Assembly (NCBI GenBank): GCA_002104895.1 | Contig: MCFG01000126.1 | Location: 91,870-155,869, forward strand | Source of the DNA: Anaeromyces robustus | Taxonomy: Eukaryota > Neocallimastigomycota > Neocallimastigomycetes > Neocallimastigales > Neocallimastigaceae | Reading direction: 5' to 3' | DNA length: 64,000 nt | Shown: one piece after another, positions 28,896 to 42,790 of the stretch | Layout of the letters: each line of letters begins with the position of its first letter | Numbering within the stretch: position 1 is the first letter of the stretch | Program-made: the position numbers and the translations under genes | The notes under the pieces: generated by a model | The model's input: only the letters and a program-made list of their open reading frames with translations | What the model was told of the DNA's origin: nothing | Database searches by the model: none

Positions 28896-29982
28896 GGAAT
28901 TTATTATTATAGTTATAATTATTTTTTACATTTTTCTTTCATACATACACATACTACAATAATAATAGAAAAATATATTATTATTTTTATAGATATAATA
29001 TTTATTAAATAATAACAATAATAAAAATGTATATATATAAATAAATTATAGTAATTTATTATTTTACTATTATTTATTATAAGTTTTATAATGATATAAT
29101 AAATCATCTTATATAATAAATAATATTATTTTATTTATTATAAACAAAATAGTTAAAATGTTTTTTTTTTTTCTTTTACTTTTTTTAATAGTTTATATAT
29201 ATTAATTGTAATTTATTTGTTAAATATGATAATATTATTGTAAATAAATAGGTTTTATTAAAAAAAGAAAATAAATAAATAAAAATAAATTATTATATAA
29301 TAAACTATATTATATAATAAATATTATAAATGTTTATCATTATTATTATTATTATTATTATTATAATCATTGCATTTACTCTTTTCTTTTTTTTTTTTAT
29401 TTTTTTTATTATTAGTCACCGTCACTTTAATTTTATTCATTTTATATATAAATAAATAATCATTTATTTCTATATAAAATATAATATTATTTTACGTTTG
29501 AAAAATAATTTTATTTAATAATAAAAAGAAAATTAATTTTTTTTAAATAACAAATAATAATAACAGTAAATAATAATAATGAATAAATAATAGTTAATAA
29601 TAATAAATAATAATAAATAATAATAAAAAATAATAAAAAATAATAATAATATAAAACCAACAATATTTCAAATATTTTATTATTTTATTCTTTCATTCGT
29701 TGAAAATAGGATTCATAATTTCTGGATACATTTATAAAAAATAAAAAAAAAATCATAATAATTATAAAAGAAATAAATAATATAAATAATAAATAATAAC
29801 AGATAAACAAATAATAATAAATAGATAATATAAATAATAATAAATAATAATAATTGAATAATATTAAAATAAAACAATTTATTTAATAAGAAAAATTAAA
29901 AGGTTTCATTATATAATATACATTATTCATTTTTTTTCTTTTTTTTAAGAAATATATAATTTCAATTCAATAAAGCAAAATC

Positions 29983-30033
<51 letters not shown>

Positions 30034-30994
30034 TATATGAAAAAAAAAAAAAAAAAGAGTTAAAATTTTTAAATAATTTAAAAAGGTATAATAATTATAA
30101 AACACACATATATATATAATATATACAAAAAAAAATTAAAATAAAATACTATTTACAATAATTTAATTATTATTATTATTATTTATTATAATTTTACTAA
30201 AAGATTAAAAGGTTTTTAGAATTTATAATCATTAAGATATGAAACAATTATTAAACATAAAGTTTCTTTTTTTTTTTTTTTTTAAAAAAGAAAAAAAGCT
30301 TTTTTTCATTTTTCATTTCTTTTTATTTTTATTATTATTATTTAAAAAAAAAAGGTTTTTTTCATCTCTTTTTAAAAATAATAATAATATTAACAAATTT
30401 CTTTAATTTATAATTATATAAATATTTAACTATTATTCATTCATTATTTTTTAATTATTTATTCATCTATTGAAAAATAAAAATAAAAATAAAAAAAAAA
30501 TAATAATTATTAAATAAATAAATAAATAAATAATTTCATTTTATCTATGAAGAATTATATAAAACTGAATTAATGATTAATAAAAAAAAATGAATATTAA
30601 ACTGTAACATTTTAATTTTAACTGTATTAATTTTTTTTTTTAAGAAAAATTTTATACACATATTTTCTTTTTTTTTTTTTTTTTCTTTTTTCTTTTTTTT
30701 TCATTAATATTATTTCTATTTCTAATAATCTTATTTTTTTTTTTCTTTTCTTTTCTTTTCCTTTTTTTTTCATTAATATTATTTCTATTTCTAATAATCT
30801 TAATTTTCTTTTCTTTTTTTTATAATATTTTAAATTTTTATTTACTTTTTTTTTTTTATTGAACTTTAAAAAAAAAAAATTAAAGTTTTATTGATTTAAT
30901 ATAAAAGTTTTTTTTTTTTTTTTTTTATTTTATAAATCTATAAAATAATTATAATATATACTTTAAATAAATCATAAATAAATAATAACTATTT

Positions 30995-31028
<34 letters not shown>

Positions 31029-32655
31029 TTTGAAAAAAATTAAAAATCAAAAAAAAAAAAAAAAAAAATTCTATCCTAAATATTCCTTATTAAAAAAAGT
31101 TTTCTTTAAATCTGATTTATTATATTTTATTTTATCTTAAATTTTATTTTAATTTTATTTTATTTTATATTCATCTATACCTTTTTTTTTTTTTAAAAAA
31201 AAAAAAAAACTATAAATTATAAATTTTACTTATTATTTGTTATTTGTTACGTATTATTTCATAATAACAATATGAAATAATCTTTTTTTTATATATATAT
31301 ATATCTAATAAAAAAAAAAAAAAACCTAATTATTAATTATTAATTGTTAATTATTAAAAATGTTAAGGGAATGTGGAAAATACACAATTATTTTTTTTTT
31401 ATTTTATTGATAAATAAGTTTATCCCTTTCATCAGATTTTTCTGTAAAAATAATATATTTTATATTTATATATATATATATATATATTTTTTTTTTTTTT
31501 GTTAATAGTTTATCCTTTAATATCTTTATTATAATAAATAAATAAGAAAGAAAAATAATAATGGAAAATTTAAGCTTTTTTTTATTATTATTATTTTACG
31601 AAAGGATAAAATAAGTAAAATATTGTAACAGAAAAAAAAATATTAAAATAAAATGATTATCATTATTTATTAATCCTTAAACTTTTATCGATTTTTTTTT
31701 AATGTAAATAATAATAATAAAAAAAAGACATCTTTTTTTTTTTAAAATTATCAAAAATAATCATAGAATAATTGTTTTTACAATAATATTAATAATATAT
31801 CAAATAATAAATAGAATAATTAAAATTTAATAAATAGAGAATAAATAGAATAAAAGTATTTAATTTATGTATTTATGTATTTATTTATTTTCATGGCTTT
31901 AAAAAATTTTCCATATTCCATATTTATATTTATTAAATTATTTAAAAATAAATATAATATATAAAGAATATATATATAAATATATATAAAGAAAGGAATC
32001 AATTTTTTTACTTGTACTCTTCTTTTTTTCTTTTTTTCTTTTTTTCTTTTTTTTTTTTAAAAAAAAAAATTGAATGTATCAAATTCTATCTTTTCTTTTA
32101 ATTTTTTATTTTAATTTTTATTTTAATTTTTTTTTTTTAAATGTCCTTTTCTATATATAGTAAGTTTATTTATAATAAAATAAAATAAAATTGTATATGA
32201 GTAATGTCATACAATTTATATCTATTATTATAGTTAATAGTTATAATAGTATGAGTAATAATATTTATATATACATATGATCGTTAGTAGTTATAGAATA
32301 TTATTAATAATACTTTCTTAGTATATACAATATTATTTCATAATATTGTATAATATTGTATAATATTGTATAAATTTATACATTGGTATTAACTATAATT
32401 AATATAAAATGATTATTTTATTATTATCATTATTATTATTATCATTCTAAAACTTTGTAATTATTAATAATAAAATGGGTTAATTAAGTATTATTTGTTT
32501 ATTAATTATTTGTTTATCAATTATTTAAATCTTTATTAAATCTTATTAAATATTATTATGTTTTTATAGGTAGGTTATATGATTTATTCAGTTTTATATA
32601 TTATTATAACTCTATTATTTTTTTATATTGTAATTAAGAATTTCTGTAAAAAATG

Positions 32656-32687
<32 letters not shown>

Positions 32688-34722
32688 TTATTATTAATTA
32701 TTATTGTTTATTATATTTACTATTTATTTTACCTTTTTTTTTTATATTTTTTTTTACTCATTCTTTAATAAAAAAGTATTAACATTAATTCTTATCAATT
32801 TTCATCAATTTTCATCAATTTTCATCATCAATTACACCAATAAAAATAAACTTTTTTCGTTTATTTTTATTTTGATGAATAAAAACAAATAAAACTTAAT
32901 ATATTAAAATGTTTTTTTTTTTTTTTTAATAAAACATTTTAATATATAAATTTTATTTATTTATTTATTAACTTATTTATTTATTTGTTTGTTTATTAAT
33001 AATAATATTAATAAGAATATTATTATTTTCTTTTTAATTTATCTTTGTTACAAAAAGAGTTTTAAATTTTTTTTTTGTTTTTTTTATTTCAAATTCGATT
33101 CATTGAAAACCACCACCAATATAATAATAATATTTTAAAGAATTAATAATAATATTTATAATTATATTATTATTACATTATTATTATTATTCATGAATAT
33201 TTTAATCTTTATTTATTTATTTTAATCTTTATTTATTATTTATTATAATATTTATTTTTTTATTAAAAGTATTTATTTTTATAAATCAACCTCTTTTTTT
33301 TTTTTTAATTAAAACTTGTTTTCTTTTTTAGGAATAATATGTTTTATTTATTAAAAAACTTTATTTTTTAATAATAATAATTTTTTTTTTTACTTTTTCA
33401 GTTTTTTGGTTAAGCAAATCAAAAGATAGAAAAAATGATTGTCGAAATGATAAAATAACTAAATAAACATTATTAAATATTATTAAATAGATAAATAACT
33501 TAATAACTAAATAAATATAATATAATGAATATATAATAAATAAATAAAAGATAAAAACTCATACATTTAAATAGAATTAAAATGCATCATTAGTCACTTA
33601 AGACTTAATAATTTATAATTTATTTTTATTTATATAAGTTTATATAAATAGTTATATTTAAAAAAAAAAAAAAAAACAAACTTTATTTGTCTTTTTATGT
33701 ATTATAACATGATGATTTATAAAAATATATAAACATATATATTAATATACATATTTAACATATTTTTTTTTATATTTATTAAACATAATATAACAAAAAT
33801 AAAGTTAAAATAATAATAACAATAACAATAACAAAACAAAAAGAAAACAAATTATACCAATTAAATAATAATAAATAATAACAATATTGATAAATAATAA
33901 ATGATAAATGATAATGGAATATAAATAAAATAAAATAAAAGTCAAAACAAATTTTATAATAAAATTAGGTTAAATATTACCATTAAAAAAAATGGTAATG
34001 AAAAAAAAATAAATAAAATTGTAAAAATAAAATAAAATAATAATAATAATAATAAATAAAATATATATATATATATATTTATTATATTAAACTTTTTCTT
34101 TTTTTTATTATTTGTTATTTATTTTTATGGTTTATGTTTTTTGGGCCATTTATACCGTTTATTCATTTTCATTATTATAATGAATCAGTTATTTTATTAT
34201 TTAATATTATTTTTTTTATTTATCCGTTATTTAACAAAAAAAAAAAAAAAATAAAAATAAAATCAAATGAAATCAAATAAAAACAAAAATGGAAACAAAA
34301 TAAAAATAAATAAAATAAAATAAATAAATTATAAAAAAAGAAAAAAAAAAAAAGAAATAAAATAAATAAATTATAAAAGTATAAAAATAAATAAAATAAA
34401 ATAAAGTAAAATATTGATATTTAATCTAAAAATACAAGTTTTTTTGTTTTGTTTTTTTTTTTTATTTTATTTTATGAATTCCTTTTTTTTTTCTTTTTTT
34501 TTTTTTTTTAATATGACCATTTCTATGATTTCTATGATTTCTATGATTTATAAATTAATAATAATAATAATCATTAATGAAGGAATAAAAAAAAAAAAAA
34601 AGATGTACTTAATTTTTTTTTAATATGACTATTTTTTAATATTAACTTATTTTTTTTTTATCTTTAATTTTTATTTTATTATTTTTTATTTTTATTGTTT
34701 TTTTGAATAATGAAATGCATTA

Positions 34723-34755
<33 letters not shown>

Positions 34756-35553
34756 GATTATTTGTAATCATGCATTGTATAATAATAATATTAATGTAAA
34801 TAATAATAATGATAATGATGCATTATTAATCAAAATACCAAATTTAACCAAAAAGAAACAAAATATAAAAAAAATTTATTTTAATATATTACAAAAAAAA
34901 AAAAAAAAAAAAGTAAATAAAAAGAACGCATTTATAGGCAGTTCAAATAACCAAATCTAGTATAAATAAATATAAATAAATAAATAAATTAAAAAAAAAA
35001 TTAAAAATAATTATACCTTTTTATATAATATATTTACAGATCGACTATTGATAATCATTAATTTTATTTAAATAATTTCATTTAAAAAAAAAAAAAAAGA
35101 AAAAGAAAAAAAAAAAAAAAAGAATATATATAAATGTATAAATGTATAAGAATAAATATATAAATAAATAAATATATATATATTTTCTATTTATTATATA
35201 TTATTATAATTTTTTTTTCTGTATTTATTATTTGTTGTGGTTGTTCTTGTTATTTATTATTATTCTGTTTTTTTTTTTTTTTTTTTTAAAGTAAAATATA
35301 TTTACATATATAGATAAAGAGATATATAGAGAGATATTTTTAAATCTATATATTCAAACCTAAAAAAAAAAATAAAAAAAAGTAAAAAATTAAAAAAAAA
35401 TAATCATTATTCTATTTAATTTTATTTTTCTATGTTTTTCTTAAATTATTAATAATGATTATTAATCTATTAAAAAAAAAATAATAATAATAAAAAATAA
35501 AAAATAAAGATATTAAAAATAAATATCTTTAATGGATTTAATATATATATTTT
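28896..35553. other. Gene-free region between the two inverted-repeat elements
   Basis: AT-rich simple sequence only. A 70-bp direct duplication carrying TTCATTAATATTATTTCTATTTC is present at about 30697-30740 and 30767-30805. A (TTA)n array lies at 29987-30031. A 62-codon open stretch at 34757-34960 reads as an Asn-rich peptide with slightly more varied composition, but it has no ATG start and cannot be called a gene. Confidence 0.65.
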
Positions 35554-36749
35554 GAATGTGTTGCATTTCGCAATGTTGCATTTCGCAATATGATATGGGG
35601 CGCATATTAAATTTTTGCAATGAGGCGCATAAAAAACAAATAAAGAAATGAAAAATTTTTTAACACAAATTATGAAAGCCACGTTATGAAATAAAATAAA
35701 ATAGAATTTAAAAAAATTAAATAAATAAATAAATAAAAAATATATATATAAATAAATGAATAGAAAATAAACAAATAAATAAATATTTCTTTTCTTATTA
35801 ATTACTTACAAAAAAAAAAAATAAAGTAAAAAAATTAAAAAAAAAAAAATTATTATAAAATTAAATATATTTATATTATTTTTTTGATAAATGAATAATA
35901 ATAAATAAAATAAAAGATAATAAATAATATAACAGTATTATATATATGTATTTTTATTAAAAAGACGATAACAAATAATAAATAAAAAAATAATATAAAT
36001 TTTAGAATAAAGAAAAGAAACAAATAAATAAATATTTTTTTATTAATTACTTATTTACGAAAAAAAAAATATAAAAATAAAAATTCATTATAAAATTAAA
36101 TATTTTTATAAAATTTTTTTGATTTGAAATATTAAAAAAAAAAATTCAATATTATTAAAATATTAAATAAAAAATATAATTATAAAAAAAAATATTCAAA
36201 AAATATTCAATATTATTAAATTATTAAATAAAAAAAAATATTCAAAAAATATTCAATATTATTAAATTATTAAATAAAAAAAAATATTCAAAAAATATTC
36301 AATATTAATTAAATAAAAAAATAATGAAGAAATATTCAATATTATTAAATTATTAAATAAAAAAATATTGAAGAAATATTCAATATCATTAAATAAAAAA
36401 AATAAATAAAATATTATTAAAATAAAAAATATTCAATATCATTAAATAAAAAAAATGATCAAAATATTATTAAAATACTAAAAAAATATTCAATATCATT
36501 AAATAAAAAAAATAAATAAAATATTATTAAATTACTAAAAAAATATTCAATATTAAAAAAAATATTAAATATTATTATCATTAAATAAAAAAATATTATT
36601 AAATAAAAAAATATTATTAACTAAAAAAATATTATTAAATAAATAATTCTTTATATTATATTTTTATTTATTTAATTATTTATACAATTATGCGCCCCAT
36701 TGCGAAATGCAACATTGCGAAATGCAACATTGCGAAATGCAACTCTCCC
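35554..36749. mobile_element. MITE-like inverted-repeat element B
   Basis: A roughly 1.2-kb segment with complex terminal inverted repeats. The left end carries two copies of a 15-mer TTGCATTTCGCAATG (35561-35589) and then GGGGCGCAT at 35597-35605. The right end carries three copies in reverse complement (36699-36742) directly abutted by ATGCGCCCC (36690-36698). The outermost bases GAATGTG and (reverse) GGGAGAG resemble the ends of element A. The 9-mer ATATATTTT lies on both outer sides (35545-35553, 36750-36758), a possible target duplication, although AT-rich enough to be chance. No transposase frame is present; the interior is simple repeats. Confidence 0.75.
36120..36650. repeat. Degenerate AATATTCAATATTATTAAAT repeats inside element B
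   Basis: The phrase AAATATTCAATATTATTAAAT recurs about ten times with A-run spacers of varying length. It makes up most of the right half of element B. Confidence 0.85.
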
Positions 36750-37268
36750 ATATATTTTTTATAAAAAAAAAAAAATTATAAAAAAAGAATATTCCAAATC
36801 AAATTTAGAAAAAAAAAAAAAATTAATATTTAAATAATTTTTTTGAAAATAAAATATTTAAATATAATAAATCATAAAAGATTTTAAAAGTAAATTAATT
36901 TCATTCTTTATTATAGACACATATAAAGTTAACTTTTAATAAATATATAAGTTAATAAAAATATTTATCAAAAAAAAAAAAAAATATAACTTATTATCTA
37001 AAAATTATTTTTTTTTTAATTTTTTAATATTACTTTTTTTTTTATTATTATTTTTATTTGTTTTTATTTTTTTTTATTTTTTTAATTTTTAAATAACTTC
37101 CTTCTATAAAAATTTATTTTAATTAACAAACTAAAAAAAATAAATAAATATATTATATTCTATTCAAAAAACAAAAAAAAATTATAAAATTAAAAAACTT
37201 AATACATAATATTTATATATTATTTATATATTTATATATTATTTATATATTTATATATGTTTTTTTTT
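36750..37268. other. Flank between element B and the FxF-repeat gene
   Basis: AT-rich sequence without a gene. It contains (ATTTATAT)n at about 37208-37258 immediately 3' of the minus-strand gene that ends at 37269, and so probably holds its 3' untranslated region and polyadenylation signal. Confidence 0.6.
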
Positions 37269-37303
37269 TTAATAATTTAAATTAAATGAAAAAGATTTTG
37301 TCA

Positions 37304-37352
<49 letters not shown>

Positions 37353-38454
37353 GGTAATGGTATTATTCTTTTCAGAATTATTTTTTAAATAAGATTCAGA
37401 TATAAATTCTTTAAATTCTTTTTCATTATTACTATCATTTAAATTATTTGATTTTGATAAAGTAAATGAAAATGATTTTTTATTTGGGTTAAAATTAAAA
37501 TTTTCTTTTAATGTTGTAGTTGAGGTTGTTGTTGTAGTTGTAGTTGTTGTTGATAAGTTATTATTATTATTAAGAGTGGTATTAGAATTCGTTGTATTAG
37601 TATTAGTATTAGTATTAGAAGCTAATCCAAAAATAAATGGATTAGTATCATTCTTTTTATTGGAGGATATATTCATATTTAATGTTGTTGATGATAGTTT
37701 TATTTTATTTTCTTTTTCTTCATTTTCGTCTTTGTCTTCGTCTTTTTCTTTTTCTTTCTCTTCTCCTTTATTATTATTATTATTATTATTATTATTCTCA
37801 ATAATAGTTGAATTTTTATTATTATTATTTTCTTTGTTATCATTATCATTATTATTATTATTAGCATTACTATTTAAATTTATTATTTCAATTTTTTCAA
37901 ATTCAGTATTTTTATTCTTATTCTTATTATGATTATTTTCTTCTTCTTCTTCTTTATAATTATTATTATTATTATTATTTAAATCTTTAGCTTTATTATC
38001 ATTTTGTAAAGAACCAAATATAAATGGTTTAGAGTTTAATTTATTCTTCTTTTGATTAAAATTAAAAGTAAATTGTTTAAATTCATTCTTATTTTTATTA
38101 GAATCCTTCTTTTGAGATAATCCAAAAACAAATAATTTAGAAGTATCATTATTATTATCATTATCATCATCATCACTATAACTACTATTATTATCATCAT
38201 TATTCTTTGTATTATTCATAATATATGAACTTTCTTTTTCATTATCTTTATTTTCATTAGAAGAAGTATTAAATGATAATGATCTTAAGCTATTATTATT
38301 ATTATTATTATTATTATTTTCTTTTACATTTTTGGCTTGATGACGACGATAAGATAATTTTATTTTATTAATAATTTCTTCTTCTTTTTCATCTTCTTTT
38401 TCATCTTCTTTTATATAATTTTCATTTGTATCATTTATATCTGAATTAATAGTT

Positions 38455-38520
<66 letters not shown>

Positions 38521-40162
38521 GTCATTTCCTTTTTTTTATCATGATTTGAATTAAATTTATAAGTAATATCTGAATTTTCAATTTGTTTTATATCAAATAT
38601 AAATGATGATGATGATTTTCTTTTTGTTGAAAAGATATTATTATTGTTATTATTATTATTTTTATTATTTTTAGATGAGGTTGAACCAAATACAAAGGGT
38701 ATATTTAATTTTGATTTTTTATCTTGAATTTGACTTATGTTAGAATTGGTATTAGAATTCTTTTGTTGAACATTAAATGAAAATGATTTATTTTCAGAGT
38801 TATTATCACCATCACTTTTATTTTTTTCATCAGTAATATTTTCATTATTTTCATTATTTTCATTACTTTCATTATTTTCATTATCATTATTATTATCATC
38901 ACTCTTATTTTGATTTATATTATCATTAACATTCTCATTATCACTCTTATTTTGATTTAAATTATCATTAATATTCTCATCATCACTCTTATTTTGATTT
39001 ACATTATCATTAACTTCATCATTGTCACTCTTATTTTGATTTATATTATCATTAACATCATCATTGTCACTCTTATTTTGATTTTCATTTTCATTATCAT
39101 TATTATTATCATTATCTTTAATATTCGTATTACTATTAATATTTATTTGATTATTATCAAGTGATTTTGAAAAGGTAAATGAAAATGATTTTGAATCATT
39201 ATTACTAACTATTTCATTTTCATTTTCATTTTTATCTTTATCTTCATCTTTATTTTTATCTTCATCTTCATCTTCATCTTCATCTTCATCTTCATCTTCA
39301 TTTGAATTTGAATTTGAATTTATATTGGAATCCTTTTTATTAAAACTTGATTTTCCAAATATAAATGGTTTAAATTCATTTTCATTTTTATCTTTTTCAT
39401 CATTAACTTTTTTTCTTATATCATCCTCTTCTTCTTCATCTTCTTCTTTATCTTCTTCTTCATCTTCTTCTTTATCTTCTTCTTCATCTTCTTCTTCATC
39501 TTCTTCTTCTTTATCTTTTTCATCGTCATTATCTTCTTTTTCTTTTACTTCTTCTTTATTTTTTTCATTGTCATCATCATCTTTTTCTTTTTCTTCCTTT
39601 ATTTCTTTTTCTTCTTCTATTTCTTTTTGATTATTAATAGGTAATGGGGAAGAATAAAAATCAAAAGAAAATGGTATAGTTTCATTTGGTTTATTAGAAG
39701 CATAATAATGTTTATTTTCTTTTGTGGATGATGATGAAGAGGAAGAAGAGGAGGAAGAAGAAGGTGATGATGATGTTGGTAATGTTGATAATGGTGATAA
39801 TGATGGTGAAATCTCCATAGGATCTGATTCATTAAGATATTCAAATTTAAATGGTTTTGTTCTTTTAGAATTAAAAATAAATTTATTATTATTATTATTA
39901 TTATTATCATTCTTTGTTGTTGTATTTATATTTTTATCATTAAAATTAAAATTAAAATTAGATGTAAAGAGTTTAGATTCAAATATACTGTTATTATTAT
40001 TATTGTTATTATTATTATTATTATTATATTCATTTTTAATTTTATTATCAAATGGATAACTTTTCCTTTCATCGGTTTGGAAACTTTTATAATTAATATA
40101 ATTAAATTTAAATGAAAATGGTTTTGGTTTATTTAGAATTTCTTTATTCCTATCCTTATCCC

Positions 40163-40193
<31 letters not shown>

Positions 40194-41636
40194 TATTTTA
40201 TTAGTATCATTATTAATTTGTAATTCATTGGATTTATCAAGTTTAGCACTAAACGTAAACTCAAATGGTTCATTGTTAATGTTAATAAAATTATTATTGT
40301 AATTGTTATCGTCATTATTAATACTATTATTATTATTATTATTATTATTTGAAATGGAATTAGGACTTGAATTATTACTAGAATTATTGATAGAATTAGG
40401 ACTATCATTCAATGTAAATTTTTTCAATTCAAAAATTATATTGGTTAAAGGGGTTTTAACTTCAGTATCACTTTTATTTATATTTTTATATAATGATAAT
40501 GGGAATTCTTTTTTATTATTATTTTTTAAACTTGAATCAATGGAAATATCTGATTTTATATTTAAATTATTTAATAAAGTTTTCTTTTTATCAACAACAG
40601 TACAATTAAAATCATTAATAATATGATTATTATTAGAATTCGTATTTAAATCGGTTAATTTAACTTTAAATGATTTTGAATTTACTTTATTATTATTATT
40701 GTCACTATTATTATTATTATTATTATTGACTTTTTCTTCCATTAATTTTAACGATTCATTAAATAATAAACATAAAATAGATATATTACCGTTATTATAA
40801 ACTTTTAATAATAATTTTTCTGATATAGTTTCAGAAAAAGATAAGATATGAAGGTCTAAAATATTTTTAACAAAACTTTCATTATTTAAATGAATAGCTT
40901 TTTCTAAAAGGTTATATTTTCGAATTTTATTTGTAATAGAAGGTAAGGAACTACTATCATTTTCAAATAATAATTCCATTCCAGAATCATTATTATTATT
41001 ATAAGCAAGTTGATAATATTTATCCAGTATATTTATTTTATTTTTTTCTTTGGTTATTTTATTTTGTAAATTTTCTTTGGAAAGGGGTTCCTGTTTTTGA
41101 TAATATTTTAACATTTCTAATATAAAAGTATTATCATATATATAAGTTTGAAATATAATATTTAAAAAATCTATAGAATTAGGATGTAAAAATTTCGAAA
41201 TGATTTCATTGTTTATTATATACTTAAAGTTAAATCCATGAGATAAGATATATTTTAAATTTTTGGTAGTTAAAACATTTTGTTCATAAAGTAATTCTAT
41301 TATTTTACCATTTTCATAATTTATATCTGCTTCATATTCTTTAAGAAAATAATTGGCTAATTTAAAATTATTTTTAGCTAATGTTATTAATAATGGAAAC
41401 TTTATAGTACCATTATCTTTAATGGAGTAATTTATATTTTTATAGGGAACATTTTGTAAAATAAATTGAATTATGTTGAAACTAGCTTCATTCTCTATAG
41501 AATAAATTAATAAATCAAAATCCAATTCTTTTAAAGGAATATTATTATCGCTTATAAATTTTTTAAATTCAACAAAATTATTATCATGAATAAGATCTTT
41601 TAAAAGACCATTTAAAAATTCTTTCATATCCACCAT
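37269..41636 (-). CDS. Ankyrin-like protein with FxF/FxFG motifs and acidic low-complexity linkers
   Basis: Single exon, 1455 residues; function unknown. Residues 1 to about 300 are ordered and helical, with degenerate ankyrin-type units (for example FPLLITLAKNNFKLANYFL). After about residue 330 the protein is low complexity: Asn runs, a Ser run, a Glu/Asp/Lys block at about 666-739, an Asp-Glu dipeptide run near 780, and a 12-13-residue repeat built on NQNKSDND at about 853-912. Scattered through it are about 16 aromatic motifs. Five or six are FxFG (PFIFG near 757, PFVFG near 979, LFVFG near 1167, PFIFG near 1204 and 1332). The others are FSFxF or FxFxF, including the C-terminal SFSFNLNY. 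FxFG spaced by charged disordered linkers is the hallmark of FG nucleoporins, so binding to nuclear transport factors is possible, but spacing is wider than usual and ankyrin units are not typical of nucleoporins. The start ATG has an A-rich context (AAAATGG). Confidence 0.88.
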
Positions 41637-42790
41637 TTTTATTATTATTATTATTGTTGTTGTTGTTGTTTGTTGTTGTTATAAAATATTTAAAAATCGA
41701 TATATATATATATATATTTAATAAAATAACAATAATAATAAATTAAAATAAAAAAAAAAAAATAAATAAAAATAAAATAAAAATATTGTTAAAAAAAAAC
41801 TTTCTTGTTCTTTTTTTTTTTTTTTTTCGATTTTCGTATTTTTAAAGTATAAGTAACATAATTTATATGAATAAAAAATAATTTGATTATCTTATTTATC
41901 AAAATTGTTTATTTAATAATATTTAATTATATTATTAAATATTCAAAAAAAAAATGGATACAAAATTAATAAAATATAATTAAAAAAAAAAAAAGTTTAT
42001 TATTATTATTAATATTTAATTATTATTTATTAAAAAATTATTTTATTTTATTTTTTTATAATATTTATTAAACTTTTGTATTTTTAATAATAATAATAAT
42101 AAAACTGATCAAAAAATTCAAAATAACTAAAAAATATTTTAATTATATTATTATTATTAAAATAAAAAAAAAAAATTTTTTTTTTCTTAAATTTTTTGGT
42201 TACATTTAATTTATTAATATGGTAAAATATTGGTTAATCATTTAATATTGATTTAATAATTTATATAATTAAATTTATTATTTGGTTTTTTATATAATAA
42301 TTAAAAATAATCATCAAATAATTTTATTATAATAATTATAATTATACATTATTTGAATTTTAAAAAATATATATTAAATAAATTGATGAGGATAGTATTA
42401 TTATATAATAAACTAATAAAACCAATATCATTTTGAAAAAAAAAATATATATATATAAAATGTATAAAATATAAAAAATATATAAAATAGGAAAAAACAT
42501 ATATATATATATATATAATATATTTATTCTAATGTATGTATGATTAACTTAAATAATATATAATATATATTAAAGATATTAAAAAGAAAAAAATAAAACA
42601 TTCTATTATAATTTATATATATATATATATAATTTGATCTATATATTAGATATATTATAAATTATACAATCTTTTAATTATAATAATTTTATAATTTAAT
42701 AAAAAGAAAAAAAGAAAAATAGAAAATATAAAAAAAAAAAAATAAAGTAAAATCAAAAATTAAAAAAAAAATTTTTTATTTGTTCTTTAA
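41637..42790. other. Intergenic: promoter of FxF gene and 3' flank of coiled-coil gene
   Basis: Directly upstream of the minus-strand ATG at 41636 is a CAA/AAT-rich leader (41640-41690), then a TA-rich stretch and a T-run (41810-41827), which resemble ordinary Dictyostelium promoter sequence. The rest is AT-rich sequence with no gene. Confidence 0.55.

Noticed and set aside
34757-34960. Asn-rich frame with DALLIKIPNLTKKK
   Set aside because: No ATG; preceded by TAG that could act as an acceptor, but no upstream exon is visible.
37576-40626. Plus-strand and alternate minus frames over the FxF gene
   Set aside because: Shadows of Asn, Ser and Glu/Asp codon repeats of the 1455-residue protein.
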